Assembly (NCBI GenBank): GCA_949287245.1
Contig: CASEFL010000002.1
Span: 1 to 64,000, forward strand
DNA: 64,000 nt
Reading direction: 5' to 3'
Origin: an uncultured Bacillota bacterium
GTDB taxonomy: Bacteria; Bacillota_I; Bacilli_A; RFN20; CAG-826
This document shows positions 7,296 to 15,134 of the stretch, one piece after another (within the stretch, counting starts at the first letter, position 1; each line of letters opens with the position of its first letter). Below the pieces are notes generated by a model. That model saw only the letters and a list, made by a program, of their open reading frames with translations, was not told where the DNA came from and made no database searches. The translations under genes were made by a program, and so were the position numbers.

Positions 7296-9629
7296 CTATT
7301 CAAGAGGCAAAAAGGGATAAACCACTTTATTTTGAACCCGTATATCGATTGTTGAGCCTTCCGAATAATTAACAACAACAACATAAGGAAGACCCTCTTT
7401 CCCATAACGGTTATATTCTCCAAGAGAAAATCCGTTCTCTAAAAGCAGAGCCTTATATTGCTCAACATACTCATCAAATAAAGTAGAGCCTAAATAAGAA
7501 TAATTATTAGAAATGATAATTTCTGTGTAACCCTTATTCCCTAAATACCAGTAATCGTTTAATTCTGCATTATAAAGGAAAGGAACTGTATTTTCGTATC
7601 CTTCCATCCAACTTGTGGTTGCTAAGGCTTCATAAACACTAGGTACAGCCTCTTCCCATGTTGTTGGTGCAACAAAAGCGCCTCCTAAAGAGGAAAAATC
7701 AATATTGGTAGGTAAGTCGTTTCCATAGGAAATCAACGCCTTATCTTCTGCAGTAATCGTATTTTTATATTGATAACCAGTAAAAGAAGAAGTTTCCTCA
7801 TCAAAAGTAAAACGAAGCGTGCCTTCAATTAAGAAGTCGCCATTTGGCCCTAAAGGAAGAATTTCTTCAATTTTTCTCACATTTTTCCGTAAAGTTAATG
7901 ATCCATCATTTTCTAAAGAGAATACTTCAGGAGCAATTTTTCCTAAACCAATGTAATCATCAATTGAGGTATAAGAAGAATCGACATCATCATAAATTCT
8001 TGCAACAAGTTGTTCTTCTTCATTTTCCTCCACAACAAAAGGAGCAACTCCACTTCCTTCTTGATAAACAAAGCCAGAATAAGTGTGATAGTACTCATTT
8101 GTGGAACCTGGGGCCGTATTAATGACAACCTTATCCCATAAGGCAATATTGTCTTTGACAGTCAATGTTGAAGTAATTGTTTCGTTAGCGATGTTATAAG
8201 TTGTAATTTGATACCCTGCTGTGGAATTAAATTTCTCTAATGCTATTTCAATTTTGCTATCTTCAACATTTTCATAAGGGGTAATTTCATCAATAACTTT
8301 GCTCTCTTTAAAAATTAAATCCATTTCAAAATGGAAGACACCCTGTTCTGCAAGAAGAACTTCTCGAGAGTCAGCATGAATGGAAAGAAGATTTCCTTCT
8401 TCATCCACTTTCGCCTCCATATTAATAACAACACCCATGCCATCAGGATCTCCAGTGAAGGAGCTGACAAGGTTTTGATATTGATAACCAAAATAACGAT
8501 AGGTTGTGGCATCCACTTTTCTAAAAGCTTCTAAGTCTAAATCCTCTAAAGTAGGTAAAAATGCATCAAACTTTTCGCCTGTATAAAACGTCTCATAAGT
8601 GTTTGTAGGAGAAAGATATTCTTCTAATAATTCACCTTGTTCTCCTTTTTTATATGTATAAAGCTCTTCCGCGCCATTTTTGTAATCAAGGACGCTCGCG
8701 CGATTATTTTTATAATCAAGAGTTCTCTCTTCTTTGGCATAAATCGCATCAATATTTTCATCTAAATACCGATATAAAGAAGCTTCATAGGTAAGAATGT
8801 TTTCTTTCATGAAACTTAAATTCTCTGTCGATAAATGTTCATTCGACATAGAGAAAGAAGAAAGGAAAGATTCAATCCCCTCGTGAGTGGAAGTCCCAAC
8901 ATGAGTAATAATCCCAATTGTTGCATCAATCATTGTTGAAACAGAACCATCTTCATCTTTAAAGTTCGGAGTAAAACCAATTTGTAACTCATCTCCCTTA
9001 ACGGGACGAATATATGCTCTTTGAATGTAAGAAGTGTAATTTCCTAACCCAAACATGGAGGCAAAAATCGTAATAACATTCGCATCTTCAATATAAAAAT
9101 AGTCGCTTTGAAGAAGAAGGTCGTCCGCACCAAAATTAACGTCTTCCCTTGTTAAAAGATTAAGATAATTTAGTTCAGTTGTAGAATGATAAGGAGAGGT
9201 AACTCCTTCATCATCTGTATAGGAAAGGGCATTCAAAACTTCGTATTTATCATTCTTTTTCTCAACCGAATATAAAAGTTTTTCTCCATCCTTTTCAAAA
9301 CTAGGAAGGGCAACGGTCGCCGTAGTACCATTTAAATCCACAATATAGTCATCAGTTAAAACCATGGGACTAACTAAGGAACCATCGCTTCCTAAATATC
9401 CATAAGTATAGTTATTCGCAGTTCTAGCTTTATTTATAAAATCTAGAATTTTTTCGCGTTCTACTTCTTCCTCGATTGTTGGGCCAGGAGGTAAAGATGA
9501 TGATCCTGTAGTAGATGAGGGTTGTCCACTGCTTGATCCTAAAGCAGAAGAACTACTAGAAATCGTAGGATCACAAGCCGTTAAAAGAAGAAGTGCGGAA
9601 GCGGCAAGCACAAACAAAGTTTTTTTCAT
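7296..9629 (-). CDS. Large lipoprotein of unknown function
   Basis: A 777-residue lipoprotein. The start is the ATG at 9629, with AAAGGA 6 nt upstream. The signal peptide is MKKTLFVLAASALLLLTAC with the lipobox L-L-T-A-C, so Cys19 would be lipidated. A Ser/Thr/Pro/Gly-rich linker follows (roughly residues 24-53), and then a long acidic extracytoplasmic region with no TM and little Cys. I recognise no domain. Repeated short patterns of the type Y-x-Y and L-x-x-F-D-E hint at duplicated beta-rich modules, but that is only an impression. It may act at the cell surface; no neighbour fixes its role. Confidence 0.65.
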   Translation of the reverse strand: MKKTLFVLAASALLLLTACDPTISSSSSALGSSSGQPSSTTGSSSLPPGPTIEEEVEREKILDFINKARTANNYTYGYLGSDGSLVSPMVLTDDYIVDLNGTTATVALPSFEKDGEKLLYSVEKKNDKYEVLNALSYTDDEGVTSPYHSTTELNYLNLLTREDVNFGADDLLLQSDYFYIEDANVITIFASMFGLGNYTSYIQRAYIRPVKGDELQIGFTPNFKDEDGSVSTMIDATIGIITHVGTSTHEGIESFLSSFSMSNEHLSTENLSFMKENILTYEASLYRYLDENIDAIYAKEERTLDYKNNRASVLDYKNGAEELYTYKKGEQGELLEEYLSPTNTYETFYTGEKFDAFLPTLEDLDLEAFRKVDATTYRYFGYQYQNLVSSFTGDPDGMGVVINMEAKVDEEGNLLSIHADSREVLLAEQGVFHFEMDLIFKESKVIDEITPYENVEDSKIEIALEKFNSTAGYQITTYNIANETITSTLTVKDNIALWDKVVINTAPGSTNEYYHTYSGFVYQEGSGVAPFVVEENEEEQLVARIYDDVDSSYTSIDDYIGLGKIAPEVFSLENDGSLTLRKNVRKIEEILPLGPNGDFLIEGTLRFTFDEETSSFTGYQYKNTITAEDKALISYGNDLPTNIDFSSLGGAFVAPTTWEEAVPSVYEALATTSWMEGYENTVPFLYNAELNDYWYLGNKGYTEIIISNNYSYLGSTLFDEYVEQYKALLLENGFSLGEYNRYGKEGLPYVVVVNYSEGSTIDIRVQNKVVYPFLPLE

Positions 9630-9695
9630 ATAAAATCCTTTCACTGTGACGATTTTTGCTAGTTTTTAATTAATGTCAAGGAAAAGGAAAATAGA

Positions 9696-10754
9696 TTAAT
9701 CAATGTCTAGAAGATAAAGCGGAACAGCATCCATCAAAGTTTCTTCTTTTCTTTCAAATACTCGCACGTCAGGAAGGCTTTTCTTAAACGTAATAGCGTT
9801 TTCTTTAAAGGGATCATAGGCGCGTACTAAAATCCCTTTTTCAAGAAAATTTTTGGCAAAATAAAGTGCGCTTTTCCTTACTTCACTTTTCTCTTCACCC
9901 AGTCCAAGTAAAGCGATAGATACCCTGTGAGATTGAGCATATTCCGTGTACTGCTCAATAAAAAATTGCAAATTTTCTTTGTGATTTGCAAGGAATTTTT
10001 CTCCAAATACATAAGACGCGGCAAAAAATCCTTCTTCTCCATAAGGAAAAAGGACATATTTATTCCCACCTTTTGGGCATAAAGGAGTGTCATTTAAAAG
10101 ATGATTAATAAAATCTGCGTTAAAACCATTTCTTTTTCCAGATTTTGCAATCTCAATCTTATAAAGATCTTTTGTTACAAAATAAGAAAGATAGGAACAC
10201 ATAAATTTTTCTAAATCGTCAAAGGAAAATAAACGTCCTTTTCTTTTTATTTCTTTTCCTAAAAGAGGAAAAATATTTGTTTCCTGTTTTGGATTCTCAC
10301 ATCCTAAATAAAGGAAGGTTGGTTTTTCTTCATCTAAAACTTCAAATCCTTTAAAGGAAAAACAAGGGAGGTAATAAAAATGAGAAGAATGTTTCTGAAC
10401 AAAATGCGATATTTTTTCTCCTTCGCCTGGTTTTAAAAGCCCTCGAAAGAAAATGTCTTTTTTCTCTTCTTGAAGATATTGTTCAAAGGATGAATCCCAA
10501 AAGGGAGAAGCAAGAATAATGACATCTACTTCTTTTTTAACTTCATCAAAGGAGTAAGAAAAATCTCCTCTAATACAATTCATTTCTTTTTCAGAGGATG
10601 GATCTTTTACCATAGGAAAGATTCCTTTATCCCATAAGGAACTTTCTTCTTTGCTTAAAAAAGAAATATATCGATGTTTTGCTTTTAATACCTTTCTTGC
10701 AAAGGCCAAACTTCTCATAAAATTTGGGCCTTTCCCTACAATAAAAGCTTTCAT
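9696..10754 (-). CDS. Degenerate UDP-glucose/GDP-mannose dehydrogenase-like protein
   Basis: 352 residues that follow the whole UGDH plan in weak form. There is an N-terminal Rossmann-like strand (residues 1-20). A segment E-K-P-T-F-L-Y-L-G (143-151) matches the family's D..PdRi..G region. A helix T-K-D-L-Y-K-I-E-I-A (194-203) parallels the T-K-I-S-F-I-N-E-I-A dimer/active-site helix. The C-terminal segment A-L-L-G-L-G...A-Y-D-P (281-315) matches the second Rossmann domain. Key residues are lost: the GxGxxG loop reads G-K-G-P-N-F, the helix Asn is Ile, and no GGSCFPKD Cys motif is present. It is probably inactive as a dehydrogenase. Its ATG abuts the upstream gene's stop, with GGAG 5-6 nt upstream. 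Family assignment is inference from pattern. Confidence 0.5.
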   Translation of the reverse strand: MKAFIVGKGPNFMRSLAFARKVLKAKHRYISFLSKEESSLWDKGIFPMVKDPSSEKEMNCIRGDFSYSFDEVKKEVDVIILASPFWDSSFEQYLQEEKKDIFFRGLLKPGEGEKISHFVQKHSSHFYYLPCFSFKGFEVLDEEKPTFLYLGCENPKQETNIFPLLGKEIKRKGRLFSFDDLEKFMCSYLSYFVTKDLYKIEIAKSGKRNGFNADFINHLLNDTPLCPKGGNKYVLFPYGEEGFFAASYVFGEKFLANHKENLQFFIEQYTEYAQSHRVSIALLGLGEEKSEVRKSALYFAKNFLEKGILVRAYDPFKENAITFKKSLPDVRVFERKEETLMDAVPLYLLDID

Positions 10755-11096
10755 TTAGTCTCCGTAATCGCTCCCACGACTTTTATCTTCCACAAAAATT
10801 AATAAAGGGTCCGTAATGTCGGTAATTTCTCGATAAATATAACCTTCTATTTCTAAAAAAGGAGTTTCATAGTTCGCAGTAAAGACAACACGATGATTTT
10901 CTTTCACTTCCTCTTTTAATTTTTGCAGAATTTTTGGAAATTCATCTCTCCTTCGTTCCTTAAGATTTTCTAAAGCATATAAAAATCCAGGTTCTATGTA
11001 AAAGCGGTCACCTTCATCATTTTCATAACATAAGCATAAAGGATGCTCTTGATCTTTAATTTCTTTATATTCTTTATTTAATTCGCAGCATTCCAT
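10755..11096 (-). CDS. Small acidic protein of unknown function
   Basis: A 113-residue soluble protein rich in Glu, Asp and Lys, with Cys3, Cys4 and a C-L-C pair near residues 21-23. No family is recognised. The segment R-F-Y-I-E-P-G-F-L-Y-A-L-E-N-L-K could start an alpha/beta domain. It is followed without a gap by the UGDH-like gene, so the two are probably one transcript. No Shine-Dalgarno precedes the ATG. Instead TAGAAT lies exactly 6 nt upstream, suggesting a leaderless mRNA. Confidence 0.55.
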   Translation of the reverse strand: MECCELNKEYKEIKDQEHPLCLCYENDEGDRFYIEPGFLYALENLKERRRDEFPKILQKLKEEVKENHRVVFTANYETPFLEIEGYIYREITDITDPLLIFVEDKSRGSDYGD

Positions 11097-11108
11097 AGGA
11101 GAATTCTA
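11097..11108 (-). promoter_or_regulatory. Putative leaderless promoter (-10) of the 113-aa gene
   Basis: The minus strand reads TAGAAT (11108-11103), then TCTCCT, then the ATG. A start site 6-7 nt after the -10 would place the A of ATG at or next to +1. A weak -35 (TACTTA) lies 17 nt upstream. The intervening GCGCGC run is unusual for this AT-rich genome. Confidence 0.45.
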
Positions 11109-11136
11109 GCGCGCGTGATAGCATTTAAGTAGGACT

Positions 11137-11934
11137 ATGATTAAATATATTTTCACTGATATTGATGGAACACTCTTCTCACATACCTTAAGAAAGGTTC
11201 CAGAATCCGCCATTAAAGCCATCCGTGCTTTAAAAAAGAAAGGGATTCGAATCTTTTTATCTAGTGGAAGAAATTTTTATCTCATTCGGAAAACAGGGAT
11301 TTTAGATCTTGTTCATCCAGACGGGCTGGTGATGATGAATGGGGCAGCAGTTGCCTTAGGAGATGCTTTAATTTATAAATACCCTATTCCCCAAGACGTT
11401 GTTGATGCCATGATTATGTTTTCTTATCGCTTAAAATTTGGGTTAACTCTTATTGAAGAAAAAGAAGGTCATATTAATTTTATTGATGACCGCGTAATTG
11501 ACGCACACGCAAAATACGGAACAAGATTCCCTCAACCACGAAAGTTCCCTATCCCTTATGACAGAACGGTATATCAGATGATTGCTTTTTGCGATTCTTT
11601 TGAAGAAATACTCTTTCTCCCCCACCTTCATAACTGCAAAGCTGCTAGATGGGATGAATTCGCTGTGGATATCATGCCAAAGGATAGCGATAAGGCAAAA
11701 GGGATTGCCGCAGCTTTAGAATGCGAAGGAGCAAGTAAAGAGGAAGCCTTATCGATTGGTGACGGAGCAAATGATATCGAAATGCTTCAATATACAGGAG
11801 TATCTATCGCCATGGGGAATGCCGCCCAAGAAGTAAAAAACATCGCCACGTTCACTACTGACACCATCGATAATGATGGTTGGGCAAAAGCAATGATTTA
11901 TCTCGGTCTTATTAAAGAAAAAGATGTTTTCTAA
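11137..11934 (+). CDS. Cof-type HAD-IIB sugar-phosphate phosphatase
   Basis: A cytosolic HAD-superfamily hydrolase of 265 aa, a normal Cof length. Motif I is D-I-D-G-T (residues 8-12), motif II the S-S-G-R segment (about 42-45), and the C-terminal motif is G-D-G-A-N-D-I-E-M-L with the metal-binding Asp. The IIB cap sits between. Such enzymes dephosphorylate sugar phosphates, FMN or pyridoxal phosphate; the substrate cannot be read from sequence. The start is preceded by TAGGAC. The stop codon directly abuts the stop of the convergent rlmH gene. Confidence 0.88.
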   Translation: MIKYIFTDIDGTLFSHTLRKVPESAIKAIRALKKKGIRIFLSSGRNFYLIRKTGILDLVHPDGLVMMNGAAVALGDALIYKYPIPQDVVDAMIMFSYRLKFGLTLIEEKEGHINFIDDRVIDAHAKYGTRFPQPRKFPIPYDRTVYQMIAFCDSFEEILFLPHLHNCKAARWDEFAVDIMPKDSDKAKGIAAALECEGASKEEALSIGDGANDIEMLQYTGVSIAMGNAAQEVKNIATFTTDTIDNDGWAKAMIYLGLIKEKDVF

Positions 11935-12414
11935 TCATTTGTGATAAGGCTCATGCCTAGCAATTTTAAAAGCACGATATATTTGCTCAAGAAGTACAAT
12001 TCTACAAAGTTGATGAGGTAAAGTTATCTTTCCTAAAGATAAGCAAGCGTTCGCGCGTTTTCTTAAACAATCATGGTGCCCTAATGAGCCACCTATAGCA
12101 AAAGTCACCGTTCCATCTCCTCGAGGATAAGAATCCATTAAAAACGAAGAAAACTCTTCAGAACTCAACTCTTTTTTTCCTAAATCAAGAAGAATTAAAA
12201 ATTCTCTTGGCTTGATTTTACTAAGAAGGGCTTGAGATTCCTTTTCTTTTATTTGCTCTTCTTCTTTAAAAGAAGGATGAAAAGGAATTTTAATATCTGG
12301 GACCTCTACAATTTCTAAGTTAGTGTAGGAAGAGAGACGTTTTTGATACTCTTTTTCGGCTTCTTTAAAATAGTTCTCCTTTAAAAACCCAATTGCCAAA
12401 ATTCTTGTTTTCAT
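11935..12414 (-). CDS. rlmH: 23S rRNA (pseudouridine1915-N3)-methyltransferase RlmH
   Basis: A SPOUT-class methyltransferase (159 aa) acting on the mature 70S ribosome at helix 69. The C-terminal knot region is typical: F-A-I-G-G-S-L-G-H (SAM-binding), then L-S-L-G-K-I-T-L-P-H-Q-L-C-R-I-V-L-L-E-Q-I-Y-R-A and the ending H-E-P-Y-H-K. The ATG at 12414 overlaps the TGA of the upstream walJ gene (ATGA), so the two are translationally coupled. Position next to walJ is conserved in Bacilli. Confidence 0.95.
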   Translation of the reverse strand: MKTRILAIGFLKENYFKEAEKEYQKRLSSYTNLEIVEVPDIKIPFHPSFKEEEQIKEKESQALLSKIKPREFLILLDLGKKELSSEEFSSFLMDSYPRGDGTVTFAIGGSLGHHDCLRKRANACLSLGKITLPHQLCRIVLLEQIYRAFKIARHEPYHK

Positions 12415-13178
12415 GGCCACGGATGCCCTCCATAAACATTAATCCACTGCTTTAAACAAGTAAGAGAAATGTCATTTCTACCTAATTTTTCTAAAGCATT
12501 TTTTGCACTCGTTAAGGCAAACTCTTCCTTATTACATTCTTCGGATAAATGGGCAAGGTAAATTTCTTTGGTATTAGGACCTACAATATCGACGAAATAT
12601 GAGGCGCACTGCTCATTTGATAAATGGCCTTTATCGCCTTTAATTCTTCTTTTTAAGGGCAAAGGGCGAGAAGAGGAAGCGAGCATAAAAGGATCGTGAT
12701 TGCTCTCTAAAACTAAATAGGTCGGATTTTCAATATAGGGAAAAATATCAATCGGAAGAAATCCAGTATCCGTTATGTAAACTAAACTTTCTCCCTCTTT
12801 CTCTTCGATACGAAATCCACAAGAAAATAAAGAATCATGAGATGTAGGGAAAGCAAGAACGGATAAGTTTCCAAAGACCATTTTTTCTCCTAAAGGTAAA
12901 AGATAATCCTTCTCTTTGTATTTAGGAGAAAGAGCATATATCTCTGGTCCTTTTCGCCTGCCTTTCCGATAAATTGTTTTTACAGTAGAAATATGATCAA
13001 AATGCGTATGGGTTATTAAAAGTGCGTTAATATCGGATAATTTTAAATGATGAGCACTTAAAAAAGCTTCTAAAACCTCCCTTGGCCTTCCCATGTCAAT
13101 TTGTAAAACGCTTTCCCCGTCTGTCACCAAAAAAGCATTTCCTTTACTTCCTGAACCAAGGGAAACAAAAGAAAGCAT
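12411..13178 (-). CDS. walJ: Metallo-beta-lactamase-fold hydrolase WalJ/YycJ
   Basis: A 255-residue MBL-fold metallohydrolase. The metal-binding signature T-H-T-H-F-D-H is near residues 55-61, with a later T-S-H-D and T-D-T-G pair. The N-terminal S-L-G-S-G-S-K-G-N-A is typical of YycJ. In Bacilli it is linked to the walRK regulon and to DNA replication/repair coordination. Here it lies between dnaB and rlmH with no walR or walK in the window. It starts 2 nt after the dnaB stop, so co-expression is likely. Confidence 0.88.
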   Translation of the reverse strand: MLSFVSLGSGSKGNAFLVTDGESVLQIDMGRPREVLEAFLSAHHLKLSDINALLITHTHFDHISTVKTIYRKGRRKGPEIYALSPKYKEKDYLLPLGEKMVFGNLSVLAFPTSHDSLFSCGFRIEEKEGESLVYITDTGFLPIDIFPYIENPTYLVLESNHDPFMLASSSRPLPLKRRIKGDKGHLSNEQCASYFVDIVGPNTKEIYLAHLSEECNKEEFALTSAKNALEKLGRNDISLTCLKQWINVYGGHPWP

Positions 13179-13180
13179 AC

Positions 13181-14662
13181 TTAATCTTCAAGGTCCTCCG
13201 TCGGTTCGTTCTTTGCACTCATAATTTGTTTTAACATATCCGCTTCAGGAGTATCAAAACGAGAATAGGATTTGCTAAAAAGGAAATAAACAATTCCGGT
13301 ACGACCATTTCTATTTTTGGCAATATTAATTTCTGTCACGGACATTGAGGCTTTATCTTCTGTTCCACTTGAAGCGGCATCCACACTCTCTTGTAACTTT
13401 GCCCCAATTTCTGTCCCACCTTTTTTCCCACCATTATTTGAGTAGTAATCCGATCGATACATTAACAAGACCAAATCAGCATCTGCTTCAATTGCCCCAC
13501 TTTCACGAATGTTTGAAAGCATGGGCACACCTTTAGGATTGTTATCGGCATCCCGGTTTAACTGACAAAGGGCAATAACAGGAACATTAAGAGACCTTGC
13601 TAATTCTTTTAAAGATTTACTAATAAACTGAACTTCTAAAGCCCGGCTTTCTAAGTGTTCGGTGCTTAATAAATTCAAATAGTCGATAACAACAAGTCCT
13701 AAATCATCGTGGGCTGCTTTTAACTTTCTTGCTTTTGCTACAAGTTCACCAAGAGGCAAGTTTGGGGTGTCGTCAAAATAAATAGGAAGTTCAGACACTC
13801 GGCGAACCGCTTCAGCGATTTGTGCTTTCTTTCTTTGGTCTAAATACATTGGATTTAATAAATCATCCCCGCTTACATGAGCTTCCGAAGAAAGAATTCT
13901 CTGCATGATTTGTTCGGCAGGCATTTCGGCTGAAAAAAACGCAACGGGTTTATTTGTCTTTTTTGCCGCATTTACCGCTAAATTAATCGCAAAAGCTGTT
14001 TTCCCAACAGATGGACGAGCAGCAATAACAACAAGATTTCCTTTTTGCCAGCCGTGAGTAAAACGGTTTAGATACACATAACCAGTATCAATCCCTGTAA
14101 TTCCGTTTTGGCTACGTTTGCTTTGGGCTTCTAATATTTTTTCAACAGTTTTAGCAACAACCTCAGCGCTTCTAAATTCCCCTACAGAACGTTTTGAGGC
14201 AATATCCATAAATTCTTGAGAATATTTAGAAAGAAACTCTCCGATATCTTTAAACTCTCCTGTTTTTGTATAAAGATCCTTTGCTTCATCCATTTTTGCT
14301 AAAAAATCCCGCAAAACTGCCTGATCAGAAACGATTTTTATGTAGTGGTCAACATTGTCAGGAGAAGTAACAAGTTCTAAAAGTTCAAAAAGATAGGCAT
14401 TTCCACCAGCCTCATCTAAACAGTGCGCATTAATAAGTTCATTAATAATAGCTTGTACATCAATTGGGTCGCGACGATCCGCGACCGCTTTAATTGCACG
14501 AAAAATCAAAATATGCCTGGGGTCGATGCCGGAGAAAGAATTTTCAGTTAAAGAGGCAAGCCCTAAAGCACAAGCATCTGGATCAATAATCATTGACCCA
14601 AGTACAGCTTGTTCTGCATAAAGATTATTCGGGACAGGAAAAGAATACTTTGCACTTGCCAC
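13181..14662 (-). CDS. dnaB: Replicative DNA helicase DnaB (DnaC of Bacillus)
   Basis: A hexameric helicase that unwinds DNA at the fork (493 aa). The N-terminal DnaB domain (about 10-115) opens with V-P-N-N-L-Y-A-E-Q-A-V-L-G-S. The RecA-like domain has Walker A A-R-P-S-V-G-K-T, Walker B L-V-V-I-D-Y-L-N-L-L, and the C-terminal N-I-A-K-N-R-N-G-R-T-G motif. A Ser/Gly-rich insert (S-S-G-T-E-D-K-A-S) and the acidic tail T-E-D-L-E-D are small peculiarities. It is 1-2 nt from both rplI upstream and walJ downstream, a single operon. Confidence 0.96.
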   Translation of the reverse strand: MASAKYSFPVPNNLYAEQAVLGSMIIDPDACALGLASLTENSFSGIDPRHILIFRAIKAVADRRDPIDVQAIINELINAHCLDEAGGNAYLFELLELVTSPDNVDHYIKIVSDQAVLRDFLAKMDEAKDLYTKTGEFKDIGEFLSKYSQEFMDIASKRSVGEFRSAEVVAKTVEKILEAQSKRSQNGITGIDTGYVYLNRFTHGWQKGNLVVIAARPSVGKTAFAINLAVNAAKKTNKPVAFFSAEMPAEQIMQRILSSEAHVSGDDLLNPMYLDQRKKAQIAEAVRRVSELPIYFDDTPNLPLGELVAKARKLKAAHDDLGLVVIDYLNLLSTEHLESRALEVQFISKSLKELARSLNVPVIALCQLNRDADNNPKGVPMLSNIRESGAIEADADLVLLMYRSDYYSNNGGKKGGTEIGAKLQESVDAASSGTEDKASMSVTEINIAKNRNGRTGIVYFLFSKSYSRFDTPEADMLKQIMSAKNEPTEDLED

Positions 14663-14663
14663 C

Positions 14664-15125
14664 TTACTTATCCTCCGATATATGAACCGTTACAGTACCA
14701 AGAACTTGCCCTGCACTTCCCTTATATAATTCGATGCGCAATTTTGTATAACCAAAAGCGTTTGCAGGATATTTATCAATAAACTTTCTTTTATCAATTT
14801 GAATACCCCATTGTTCCTTTAAACCTGCCTCAATTTCTTTCGGAGAAATTGTGCCAAACATCCTTCCGTCTTTCCCTGCTTTTGCTTTAAATTCAACAGA
14901 AAGATGCTCTAAGCGTTTGGCAACTTCTTCTGCTTCTTCCTTTAAAGCTACTTGTCTTTTTGCCTCCTGTGCTTCTAAGGCTTTTAATCGATTTAAAGAT
15001 TCAGGCGAAGAAATAACCGCTAATCCTCTAGGAATAAGAAAATTATTGCCATATCCATCAGAAACATTCACAACTTGGCCCTTTTTACCAACACCTTTAA
15101 CATCAGCTAACAAAATAATTCTCAT
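14664..15125 (-). CDS. rplI: 50S ribosomal protein L9
   Basis: A 153-residue bL9. The N-terminal RNA-binding domain is typical (D-V-K-G-V-G-K-K-G, then V-S-D-G-Y-G-N-N-F-L-I-P-R-G-L-A), followed by the long connecting helix rich in Ala, Glu and Lys, and a C-terminal domain starting near G-R-M-F-G-T-I-S. It lies between gdpP and dnaB, the usual Bacilli order. Its ATG has a good ribosome binding site (AGGAGGTAATT). Confidence 0.97.
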   Translation of the reverse strand: MRIILLADVKGVGKKGQVVNVSDGYGNNFLIPRGLAVISSPESLNRLKALEAQEAKRQVALKEEAEEVAKRLEHLSVEFKAKAGKDGRMFGTISPKEIEAGLKEQWGIQIDKRKFIDKYPANAFGYTKLRIELYKGSAGQVLGTVTVHISEDK

Positions 15126-15134
15126 AATTACCTC

